A DNA stretch of 6,479 nt from an uncultured Collinsella sp. (lineage in GTDB: Bacteria > Actinomycetota > Coriobacteriia > Coriobacteriales > Coriobacteriaceae). Under the pieces are notes generated by a model. It did no database searches and was not told where the DNA came from. It saw only the letters and a list, made by a program, of their open reading frames with translations. Positions 1-6,212 of the stretch are shown here, in pieces (the stretch's first letter is position 1; each line of letters starts with the position of its first letter). The position numbers and the translations under genes were made by a program. The DNA lies in the NCBI GenBank assembly GCA_900543845.1, contig UQTD01000086.1:1-6479 (forward strand), read 5' to 3'.

Positions 1-55
1 TTAATGGATGGAAACGGATGTTCTATCGGGACACACATTTTGTCCTATAAGCCTC

Positions 56-832
56 TTATTTGCCCATGGGGCGCAGCGATGCCTCCTCAAAATGGAAGGA
101 TCGCAAGTCGTCTTCTGTCTCGATGCACGCGCGACCAAAGTCATCGACCGTTTGAAAGATGCCACGCGCCAGCTCGTCCCCAGCGGGGGATCGAGCGGTA
201 ACGCGCTCTCCAATCCAATTGAGGTGAGCGACATATTCGCCGTGGACGGGTGCGAGCGGTCCTGCGTCTTCTTCCATGGCGTTGAGCAGATCTGCCCACG
301 CGTCCACAGCGTTTACGACGGTGTGATAGACCTCCTTGAGTAACATATCGACGGCGGGAACGTTCTCATTGAGGTCTGACAGGCCGATTGCCGGCAGGCC
401 GCCATCGGGAACCTCCGCGGGCACATAGTTCACGTTGACGCCGATGCCACAGACCGCAAAGGGGTTGCCTTCGTTATCGCGTGCGGCCTCGACCAGAATG
501 CCGCCGAGTTTGCGTCCTCGCGCGACCAGGTCATTGGGCCATTTGAGGCCGATCTCGTTTGCAAGACCTTGCGCCTCGAGCGCCTCGAGCACCGCTAGGC
601 CGCTGACGGCGGCAAGACCAGAGTACTTTGCAGGATTAACGCAAGGACGCAGGACAATCGAAAGCAATAGGTTGCCAGCGGTTGAATCCCATTTGTGGCC
701 GCGCCGGCCGCGTCCTGCTGTCTGAGCCCGGGCGGCAAGTCCTGTGCCGTGCGGCGCTCCCTGTTTTCCTGCTTCGAGCAGGTCGTCGTTGGTCGATCCG
801 GTTACGTCGACTATCGTTAATTTGGCATCCAT
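56..832 (-). CDS. birA: Biotin--[acetyl-CoA-carboxylase] ligase, BirA family without HTH domain
   Basis: This cytoplasmic enzyme activates biotin with ATP to biotinyl-AMP and transfers it to a lysine of biotin carboxyl carrier proteins such as AccB. The 258-residue protein shows the catalytic-domain motifs in order: GSTND (12-16), the biotinyl-AMP loop GRGRRG (40-45), KWPNDL (97-102) with the conserved lysine, KLGGILVE (108-115) and GIGVNVN (129-135). A smaller C-terminal domain follows. There is no N-terminal helix-turn-helix, so this is the monofunctional class that should not bind DNA itself. The start at 832 is chosen because AAGGAGG lies 11 nt upstream and the protein then begins at the usual place for the catalytic domain; an upstream in-frame ATG at 913 would add 27 residues without family resemblance. 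It is divergent from the fatty acid operon whose last visible gene encodes its likely substrate. Family assignment is firm; the physiological substrate is inferred. Confidence 0.93.
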   Translation of the reverse strand: MDAKLTIVDVTGSTNDDLLEAGKQGAPHGTGLAARAQTAGRGRRGHKWDSTAGNLLLSIVLRPCVNPAKYSGLAAVSGLAVLEALEAQGLANEIGLKWPNDLVARGRKLGGILVEAARDNEGNPFAVCGIGVNVNYVPAEVPDGGLPAIGLSDLNENVPAVDMLLKEVYHTVVNAVDAWADLLNAMEEDAGPLAPVHGEYVAHLNWIGERVTARSPAGDELARGIFQTVDDFGRACIETEDDLRSFHFEEASLRPMGK

Positions 833-843
833 AGCGGCTGCTA

Positions 844-850
844 CCTCCTT
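844..850 (-). promoter_or_regulatory. Ribosome binding site of birA
   Basis: On the minus strand AAGGAGG is a full match to the anti-Shine-Dalgarno sequence. It ends 11 nt before the ATG at 832, slightly long but the only good site, and it rules out the longer reading from 913. Confidence 0.75.
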
Positions 851-925
851 AATGAATAAGTGAATAACGCAATGGTGTCGTGAGACAGACACAATGTGAA
901 GCCTTTGTCGCATTTGGACAATTTA

Positions 926-944
926 ATGTTAACACGTCAACAAC
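926..944 (+). promoter_or_regulatory. Operator-like repeat, copy 1
   Basis: The 19-mer ATGTTAACACGTCAACAAC recurs 48 bp downstream with one mismatch. Its core 927-942 is an imperfect palindrome: 6 of 8 base pairs are complementary, with half-sites TGTTaAC and GTcAACA. This is the architecture of a site for a dimeric repressor or activator. The half-sites resemble the TTGTTAAC/GTTAACAA halves described for bifunctional BirA operators, but the spacing between halves (2 bp) is much shorter than in those sites. The bound protein is unknown. Confidence 0.6.
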
Positions 945-973
945 GACTGAAATGCGCTATCCTCTCTTGGTCG

Positions 974-992
974 ATGTAAACACGTCAACAAC
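974..992 (+). promoter_or_regulatory. Operator-like repeat, copy 2
   Basis: The 19-mer ATGTAAACACGTCAACAAC matches copy 1 at 18 of 19 positions, in the same orientation. The core palindrome (975-990) is weaker, with 5 of 8 pairs. It ends 2 nt before the fabH Shine-Dalgarno sequence, so a protein bound here could block a promoter upstream or the start of elongation. The sequence between the two copies is not repeated, which argues against a simple tandem duplication. Confidence 0.6.
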
Positions 993-994
993 TC

Positions 995-1002
995 AAAGGA
1001 GG
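995..1002 (+). promoter_or_regulatory. Ribosome binding site of fabH
   Basis: AAAGGAGG ends 6 nt before the ATG at 1009. It fixes this start; the same frame is open back to an ATG at 880, but that reading would translate the paired repeats and add 43 residues outside the family. Confidence 0.85.
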
Positions 1003-1008
1003 TTAGTG

Positions 1009-1968
1009 ATGGGTTTCACGATTCTTGGAACAGGCTCGGCGCTTCCTGAGCGCAGTGTTTCCAATGACGAGCTGTCCGAGTTCCTCGATACCTCGGATGA
1101 GTGGATTTTTACCCGCACCGGTATCAAGAGCCGCCACGTCTGCACCACCGAGTCACTTGACGACCTTGCCGTAGCGGCGAGCGAGCGGGCACTCCAGTTG
1201 TCCGGAATCGACGCGAGCCAGCTGGATCTGATCGTCTGCTCGACGACGACGGGTGACCACCTTGTTCCCGCTGAGGCGTGTGCCGTTGCTGAACAACTGG
1301 GCGCGACGTGCCCTGCCTTCGACGTTTCGGCGGCTTGTGCCGGCTTCGTATTTGCGCTCGATGTCGCCGAGGGCTATATCGCCCGCGGTCGCGCCAAGCA
1401 CGTGCTGGTCGTAGCCGCCGAGCAGATGACGCGCGCGCTCGATTGGGCCGACCGTGCCACGTGCGTGCTCTTTGGCGATGGCGCGGGCGCTGCGGTCATA
1501 GGGGCTGGGGGAGAGAATCCCCTTGCTGTTGAGCTTTCGACGTCGCCCGACGTCGAAACACTGCGCGTCCCCGGATTGGCGGGCTTCTCGCCGTATAAGA
1601 CGGCGCAGGACCGCGAAAGCGTGCTTTCCATGAACGGTCGTCGTGTCTTCAAGTTTGGCGTCAATGCCATCTGCGACACGGTCAACAAGCTCGCCTGCGA
1701 TGCGAGCATCGCGGTCGAGGACATCGACCACTTTGTATTCCATCAGGCTAACGAACGAATCTTGAGCCAGGCGGTCAAGCGCCTGGGTGTGCCGGATGAA
1801 CGTGTGGTCCGAACGTTGCGTGAAACCGGCAACATCTCGAGCGCCTGTATTCCGCTTGCTCTCGATCGACTGGCAAATACCGGGGCGCTGCACGCGGGCG
1901 ACACCATCGCCCTGGTCGGATTTGGCGCCGGCTTGGATGTAGGTGGCTATCTACTTCGCTGGAAGTAG
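1009..1968 (+). CDS. fabH: Beta-ketoacyl-ACP synthase III (FabH)
   Basis: FabH starts fatty acid synthesis in the cytoplasm by condensing an acyl-CoA primer with malonyl-ACP, giving a 3-ketoacyl-ACP and CO2. The product is 319 residues, normal for the family. The thiolase-fold catalytic triad is complete: Cys110 in DVSAACAGF, His245 in FHQANER and Asn275 in GNISSAC. The N-terminal GTGSALPE and TSDEWIFTRTGIKSR (residues 28-42) and the C-terminal GFGAGLDVGGYL are also typical. The Asn motif reads GNISSAC rather than the common GNTSAAS; the catalytic Asn is kept and the neighbouring changes may shape the primer pocket, although primer preference (acetyl versus branched acyl-CoA) cannot be read from this alone. 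It is the first gene of the operon, downstream of the paired operator-like repeats. Confidence 0.96.
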   Translation: MGFTILGTGSALPERSVSNDELSEFLDTSDEWIFTRTGIKSRHVCTTESLDDLAVAASERALQLSGIDASQLDLIVCSTTTGDHLVPAEACAVAEQLGATCPAFDVSAACAGFVFALDVAEGYIARGRAKHVLVVAAEQMTRALDWADRATCVLFGDGAGAAVIGAGGENPLAVELSTSPDVETLRVPGLAGFSPYKTAQDRESVLSMNGRRVFKFGVNAICDTVNKLACDASIAVEDIDHFVFHQANERILSQAVKRLGVPDERVVRTLRETGNISSACIPLALDRLANTGALHAGDTIALVGFGAGLDVGGYLLRWK

Positions 1969-2020
1969 TTGCACATAGGAAATGAAAACGCCCCTGGGGC
2001 ACAAACAAAGGAGAACTACC

Positions 2021-2257
2021 ATGGCAGATCAGAAGACCTTCGAGCGCGTTTGCGACGTTATCCGAGAGACCGCCGGCCTTGACGATGTCGAGATGAAGCC
2101 CGAGTCCACGCTCGAGGAGATTGGCCTCGACAGCCTGGGTACCGTCGAGATCCTCGTTGCCGTCGAGGACGAGTTTGGCATTGAGCTCGATACCGAGGAG
2201 AACCCCAAGACGGTCGGCGAGTTCGTCGATACGGTCGAGGCGGCATTGGAGAAGTAG
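2021..2257 (+). CDS. acpP: Acyl carrier protein
   Basis: This small acidic protein (78 residues) carries growing acyl chains as thioesters on a phosphopantetheine arm through every step of FAS II. The attachment site is Ser38 in EEIGLDSLGTVEI; the following helix is rich in Glu and Val, as in other ACPs. The ATG at 2021 is chosen because AAAGGAG ends 7 nt upstream and the protein then has the usual length. An in-frame ATG at 1982 would add 13 basic residues (including KQRR) that ACPs lack. A 52-bp gap separates it from fabH, the longest in the operon. The stop TAG shares its last base with a GTG and is followed at once by the fabK ATG, so the two genes are probably translationally coupled. 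Confidence 0.95.
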   Translation: MADQKTFERVCDVIRETAGLDDVEMKPESTLEEIGLDSLGTVEILVAVEDEFGIELDTEENPKTVGEFVDTVEAALEK

Positions 2258-2259
2258 TG

Positions 2260-3204
2260 ATGCTCAAGTCTCCTCTCTGCGATCTGCTCGGCATCGAAAA
2301 ACCCGTGTTCCAGGGTGGCATGGCCTGGATTGCCGATGCCTCGCTGGCATCTGCCGTGTCCGAGGCGGGCGGCTTAGGCATTATCGCGGCCATGAATGCC
2401 GACGCAAACTGGCTGCGCGATCAGATTCACGAGCTGCGCGCCAAGACGGATAAGCCCTTTGGCGTCAACGTTATGCTCATGAGCCCGTTTGTCGACGAGG
2501 TCGCACAAGTGGTGATTGATGAGCGGGTGCCCGTTGTGGTGACCGGCGCCGGCAATCCCACCAAGTACATGAAGGCCTGGAACGATGCAGGCATCAAGGT
2601 CATACCCGTCGTGGCTTCGGTGGCGCTGGCGCGTCTCGTGGCGCGTCGCGGAGCAACTGCCGTGGTTGCCGAGGGCACCGAATCAGGCGGCCATATTGGA
2701 GAGACCTCGACGATGGCACTGGTACCGCAGGTTGTCGATGCGGTCGATATTCCCGTGGTTGCGGCTGGCGGCATCGCCGATGGTCGCGGTGTGGCGGCCG
2801 CCTTTATGCTCGGCGCTGCCGGCGTCCAGGTGGGAACACGCTTTCTGGTCGCAAACGAGTGCACCGTATCCGAACAGTACAAAGAGCTGGTGCTCAAGGC
2901 AGGCGACACGTCGACGCGTGCGACCGGTCGCTCGACGGGACATCCGGTTCGCGCCCTCAAGAGCCCCTTCACCAACGCGTATGCCAAGAACGAGGCGGCG
3001 GGCGCAAGCCCCGAGGAGCTTGGGGCCATGGGCACGGGCGCGCTTCGTAAAGCTGCAAAGGACGGTAATTACGAAGAGGGTTCGTATTTGTGCGGACAGA
3101 TTGCCGGCATGGTCAACGAACGCCAGAGCGCACGCGAAATCGTTGACGATCTGGTCGATGGCGCCGAGCATGTCCTGAAGGGTGCGTCCGCATGGGTAGC
3201 GTAG
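2260..3204 (+). CDS. fabK: FMN-dependent enoyl-ACP reductase II (FabK)
   Basis: FabK catalyses the last step of each elongation cycle, reducing trans-2-enoyl-ACP to acyl-ACP with NAD(P)H and FMN. The 314-residue product has the TIM-barrel features of the nitronate monooxygenase/FabK family: PVFQGGMAWI near the N terminus, GGLGIIAA (37-44), FGVNVML (67-73), EGTESGGHIGE with the conserved His145 (pneumococcal His144), and the FMN phosphate-binding stretch PVVAAGGIADGRG (165-177) followed by GAAGVQVGTRF. The gene position between acpP and fabD separates it from 2-nitropropane dioxygenase relatives. The ATG at 2260 has GGAG 8 nt upstream; a GTG at 2257 overlapping the acpP stop would add one residue and is less well spaced. 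The 3' end overlaps fabD by 13 nt. It is unrelated to FabI, so insensitivity to triclosan is expected from the family. Confidence 0.95.
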   Translation: MLKSPLCDLLGIEKPVFQGGMAWIADASLASAVSEAGGLGIIAAMNADANWLRDQIHELRAKTDKPFGVNVMLMSPFVDEVAQVVIDERVPVVVTGAGNPTKYMKAWNDAGIKVIPVVASVALARLVARRGATAVVAEGTESGGHIGETSTMALVPQVVDAVDIPVVAAGGIADGRGVAAAFMLGAAGVQVGTRFLVANECTVSEQYKELVLKAGDTSTRATGRSTGHPVRALKSPFTNAYAKNEAAGASPEELGAMGTGALRKAAKDGNYEEGSYLCGQIAGMVNERQSAREIVDDLVDGAEHVLKGASAWVA

Positions 3205-4118
3205 CGTTTCTGTTTGCCGGTCAGGGTGCCCAGCATCCCGCGATGGGCGTCGACCTCATCGAAGCATCGCCGGCAGCTGCCGAGGTGTTCGCCATTGCCG
3301 ACGAGGTGCGCCCGGGGACCAGCGAGCAGTGCCGGAGCGCCTCCAAGGAGGAGCTCTCGCAGACCGAGAACACACAGCCTTGCGTGTTCGTGCACGACTT
3401 GGCTGTCGCCGTCGCCCTGCGCGAGCGCGGCGTGGTGCCTGCCTCCTGTGCGGGATTCTCGCTGGGCGAGGTCGCTGCACTCACCTTTGCGGGGGCATTC
3501 GATACGAGAGCGGGCTTTGAGCTCGTGTGTGAGCGCGCGGCATTGATGGCCACGGCGGCTGAGCGTCACCCCGGCGGCATGCGCGCCGTCATCAAACTCG
3601 ATGCGGCGCAGGTCGAGGGCTTGGCAAAAAAGGCCGGCGAGGACTGCTGGCCGGTCAACTACAACAGCCCGCAGCAGACGGTTGTGGCCGGAGCGCCCGA
3701 TGCGTTGCAGACCCTCGACGTCCTGGTAAAAGGGGCTGGTGGCCGGGCCATGAAGGTCGCGGTGTCGGGTGCATTCCATAGCCCCTATATGGCCGAGGCG
3801 ACCTGTGGCCTTGCTGCATATATTGAGGCCGGTCACGCGCCGTCCCCGTTGCTCATTCCTGTTATGGCAAATATGACGGCGGCGCCTTATCCGGCCGACC
3901 CGCAGGCGGCATCGGAGGTGCTGGCCAACCAGGTGAGTCATGCCGTGCGCTGGGTCGACACGCTGCATGCTCTGCAGGATCAAGGCATCGACACGTTTAT
4001 TGAGGTCGGCCCCGGCAAAACGCTGTCGGGCCTGGTCAAGCGTACGCTGAGCGACGTTCGTGTGTATTCGTGCGAAACGGTCGAGCAGGTCGCAGCTATT
4101 GCCGACGAGCTCGCATAG
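3192..4118 (+). CDS. fabD: Malonyl-CoA:ACP transacylase (FabD)
   Basis: FabD transfers malonyl from CoA to the ACP phosphopantetheine and so supplies the extender unit for FabH and FabF. The 308-residue protein has normal length. Visible residues are FAGQGAQ (8-14) forming the oxyanion region, the nucleophile Ser90 in GFSLGE, Arg115 that binds the malonyl carboxylate, His196 in SGAFHSPYM, and Gln247 in NQVSHAVRW; the C-terminal GPGKTLSGLVKR is also conserved. The nucleophile motif is GFSLGE in place of the frequent GHSLGE. The start lies inside fabK (13-nt overlap), with a modest AAGGGTG about 8 nt before it, so its translation probably depends on fabK. A 30-bp gap to fabG follows. Confidence 0.95.
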   Translation: MGSVAFLFAGQGAQHPAMGVDLIEASPAAAEVFAIADEVRPGTSEQCRSASKEELSQTENTQPCVFVHDLAVAVALRERGVVPASCAGFSLGEVAALTFAGAFDTRAGFELVCERAALMATAAERHPGGMRAVIKLDAAQVEGLAKKAGEDCWPVNYNSPQQTVVAGAPDALQTLDVLVKGAGGRAMKVAVSGAFHSPYMAEATCGLAAYIEAGHAPSPLLIPVMANMTAAPYPADPQAASEVLANQVSHAVRWVDTLHALQDQGIDTFIEVGPGKTLSGLVKRTLSDVRVYSCETVEQVAAIADELA

Positions 4119-4148
4119 TTCACAGGGCTGTAACCCGAAAGGAATGAC

Positions 4149-4922
4149 ATGGGCAACTTGAACAACGGCGCGCTCGAGCGCAACGACTCACGTCGCGTGG
4201 CGCTTGTCACGGGCGGCTCGCGCGGCATCGGTCGCGCTTGTGCCGTGGGCCTGGCGGAGGACGGCTTTGATATCGCCGTCGTCTATGCCGGCAGCGTCGA
4301 TGCGGCGCGCGAGACGTGCGACGCCTGCGAGGCGGCTGGCGCCACGGCGCGCTCATATCAATGTGACGTGGCCGACCCCGCTGCCGTCAACGCGTGCGTG
4401 GAAGCGGTCCTCAACGACTTTGGCTCCATTTGGGCGCTCGTCAACAACGCTGGCATCACCCGCGATGGCCTGCTCATGCGCATGGGTGACGATGCCTTCG
4501 ACCGCGTGCTCGATGTCAATCTCAAGGGCACGTTCAATACGACGCGCGCGCTCACCAAGACCTTTATGCGCAAGCGCGGCGGTTGCGTCATCAACATGAG
4601 CTCGGTTGTGGGCCTGATGGGCAATGCCGGGCAGGCCAACTACGCCGCCTCCAAGGCGGGCGTCATCGGTCTGACCAAGGCAGTTGCGCGCGAGCTTGCG
4701 CCCCGCGGCGTACGAGTGAACGCGGTCGCCCCCGGGTTTGTCGAAACAGATATGACGGCAAAGCTCTCGGAAAAGGTGCGTGCGGCAACCGAGGAGCAGA
4801 TTCCCCTTAAGCGTATGGCGCAGCCCGAAGAGGTGGCCGGTGTGGTGCGATTTTTAGTGAGCGATGCGGCTGCCTACATTACGGGCGAAGTCATACGCGT
4901 CGACGGCGGAATGGCGATGTAG
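4149..4922 (+). CDS. fabG: 3-oxoacyl-ACP reductase (FabG)
   Basis: FabG reduces 3-ketoacyl-ACP to 3-hydroxyacyl-ACP with NADPH. It is a short-chain dehydrogenase/reductase of 257 residues. The cofactor loop TGGSRGIG is at 21-28, the structural NNAG at 99-102, and the catalytic tetrad is Asn124, Ser152, Tyr165 and Lys169 (QANYAASKAG). The C-terminal half contains PGFVETDMT and the closing GEVIRVDGGMAM, as in true FabG proteins. The N terminus (MGNLNNGALERNDSRR) is about 9 residues longer than usual before the first strand. No internal ATG offers a shorter start, and AAAGGA lies 5 nt upstream of the ATG, so the extension seems real. Being between fabD and fabF supports FabG over the many SDR paralogues. 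Confidence 0.95.
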   Translation: MGNLNNGALERNDSRRVALVTGGSRGIGRACAVGLAEDGFDIAVVYAGSVDAARETCDACEAAGATARSYQCDVADPAAVNACVEAVLNDFGSIWALVNNAGITRDGLLMRMGDDAFDRVLDVNLKGTFNTTRALTKTFMRKRGGCVINMSSVVGLMGNAGQANYAASKAGVIGLTKAVARELAPRGVRVNAVAPGFVETDMTAKLSEKVRAATEEQIPLKRMAQPEEVAGVVRFLVSDAAAYITGEVIRVDGGMAM

Positions 4923-4949
4923 AAATCAGGGCCGAAGAACGGCTTGGAT

Positions 4950-4956
4950 GAGGAGA
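4950..4956 (+). promoter_or_regulatory. Ribosome binding site deciding the fabF start
   Basis: GAGGAGA precedes two adjacent ATGs at 4959 and 4962. The core AGGAG leaves 6 nt to the second ATG but only 3 nt to the first, which favours 4962. It also lies within a longer reading from a TTG at 4944, making that start unlikely. Confidence 0.65.
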
Positions 4957-4961
4957 CCATG

Positions 4962-6209
4962 ATGGAACAGAGAGTTGCAATCACCGGCATCGGTGCCGTG
5001 TCGCCGCTCGGCAACACCGCGCTTGCCACCTGGGCGGCCATGTGCGCCGGCACGTGCGGCATCGGCCCGATTACGCACTTCGATACCGATGCGTTTGCCG
5101 TCAAGGTGGCGGCCGAGGTCAAGGGCTTTGACGGCAACGAGTACTTTGGCAAGCGTGACGCCAAGCATCTGGACCTCTGCGTTCAGTTTGCGATGGCGGC
5201 TTCGGACGAGGCAATGCACGATGCGGGCTTTGATGTCGAAGGCGCCATCGATCGCGAGCGCCTGGGCGTCTACGTGGGGTCGGGCGTGGGCGGCATGCAG
5301 ACGCTCGTCGACAACGTCCACACGATCGCCGATCGGGGGCCTCGTCGCGCATCGCCTTACATGATCGCGATGATGATCCCCAACATGGCATCGGGCAATA
5401 TCGCAATCCGCCACAAGGCAAAGGGCCCGACCCTGCCCGTGGTGACCGCGTGCGCAACCTCGGCCCATGCGGTGGGCGAGGCGTTCCGCGCCATCAAGCA
5501 CGGCTATGCCGACGCGATCCTCGCGGGCGGCGCCGAGGCTGCAATTATCCCCGATGCCGTTGCGGGCTTTACGTCCTGCCGCGCATTGACCACCAACCCC
5601 GATCCCGCGACGGCCTGCCGTCCGTTCGATGCAGACCGCGACGGCTTTGTGATGGGCGAGGGCGCCTGCGTGCTGGTACTCGAGAGCATGGAACATGCGC
5701 AGGCGCGCGGTGCGCACATTTACGCCGAGGTTGTGGGCTACGGCAACACCGATGACGCCTACCACATCACGAGTCCCGACCCGGACGCGGCAGGTATCGC
5801 CCGTGCGATATCGCTGGCGGTGGCCGAGGGCGACGTTAAGCCTTCCGAAGGCCTCTACATCAACGCCCACGGCACCTCGACCAAGCTCAACGATTCGTCC
5901 GAGACGGCGGGCATCAAACGAGCGCTCGGCGAGGACGCGGCGCGCGCCGCACATGTCTCGTCGACCAAGTCGATGACCGGCCACATGATCGGTGCCACGG
6001 GCGCCATCGAGGTCATGGCCTGTGCCATGGCGCTCGAGCAGGGCGTGGTGCCTCCGACCATTAATTACCACACGCCCGATCCCGCCTGCGATCTTGATTA
6101 CACGCCCAATCGCGCGGTTCGCGCCGACCTTACCTGGGCGCTTTCGACCAACCTGGGCTTTGGCGGTCACAACGCCGCCATCGCGCTGCGTAGATATACG
6201 AGGAGCTAG
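4962..6209 (+). CDS. fabF: Beta-ketoacyl-ACP synthase II (FabF)
   Basis: FabF elongates acyl-ACP by decarboxylative condensation with malonyl-ACP. The 415-residue product is close to the usual 410-413. It opens with RVAITGIGAVSPLG and carries the Cys-His-His set: Cys164 in VTACATSAH, His303 in NAHGTST and His341 in TGHMIGATGA, with Lys336 in SSTKSMTG. The gating Phe400 in NLGFGGHN matches the equivalent E. coli position, and FDADRDGFVMGEGA (222-235) is a family signature. The presence of both His residues separates it from chain-length factors and from FabH-type enzymes. It lies 39 bp after fabG, and its final codons contain the Shine-Dalgarno sequence of accB. Those last codons (AGA and AGG for Arg) are rare types for this region. 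Confidence 0.96.
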   Translation: MEQRVAITGIGAVSPLGNTALATWAAMCAGTCGIGPITHFDTDAFAVKVAAEVKGFDGNEYFGKRDAKHLDLCVQFAMAASDEAMHDAGFDVEGAIDRERLGVYVGSGVGGMQTLVDNVHTIADRGPRRASPYMIAMMIPNMASGNIAIRHKAKGPTLPVVTACATSAHAVGEAFRAIKHGYADAILAGGAEAAIIPDAVAGFTSCRALTTNPDPATACRPFDADRDGFVMGEGACVLVLESMEHAQARGAHIYAEVVGYGNTDDAYHITSPDPDAAGIARAISLAVAEGDVKPSEGLYINAHGTSTKLNDSSETAGIKRALGEDAARAAHVSSTKSMTGHMIGATGAIEVMACAMALEQGVVPPTINYHTPDPACDLDYTPNRAVRADLTWALSTNLGFGGHNAAIALRRYTRS

Positions 6210-6212
6210 AGC

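Larger units (their letters stand above)
833..1008. promoter_or_regulatory. Divergent control region between birA and the fab operon
   Basis: This 176-bp gap separates the two divergent start codons and is clearly more AT-rich than the flanking genes. It must hold the birA promoter and probably the fab operon promoter, since no plus-strand gene precedes fabH. The plus-strand TTTAAT at 922-927 is 5 of 6 to a -10 hexamer, and TATCCT at 958-963 is a weaker candidate, but neither has a good -35 at the right distance. I therefore do not assign promoters. The main structure is the pair of repeats at 926-944 and 974-992. No terminator-like hairpin with a T-run is visible. Confidence 0.7.

Noticed and set aside
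29..45. Inverted repeat GGACA/TGTCC with a 7-nt loop downstream of birA, considered as its terminator.
   Set aside because: The stem is only 5 bp and no T-run follows on the minus strand.
1..55. Short open frames at the window start.
   Set aside because: They mostly overlap the conserved end of birA in other frames and show no conserved features; nothing can be supported in this stretch.
914..963. Promoter hexamers for fabH: TTGGAC at 914, TTTAAT at 922, TATCCT at 958.
   Set aside because: No pair has acceptable -35/-10 spacing and match, so a specific promoter is not annotated.
880..1008. A longer FabH reading beginning at the ATG at 880.
   Set aside because: It would translate the paired repeats (giving VNTSTT twice), lacks a ribosome binding site and adds 43 residues outside the FabH family. 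The ATG at 1009 has a strong site.
1990..2000. Perfect short palindrome GCCCCTGGGGC between fabH and acpP, considered as a terminator or processing hairpin.
   Set aside because: As RNA it can form only a 4-bp stem with a 3-nt loop and no T-run follows. It may be chance; no function can be supported.
3069..3983. A 304-codon open frame on the minus strand opposite fabD and the end of fabK.
   Set aside because: Same pattern: it lies opposite conserved genes, has a biased composition and no recognisable motif.
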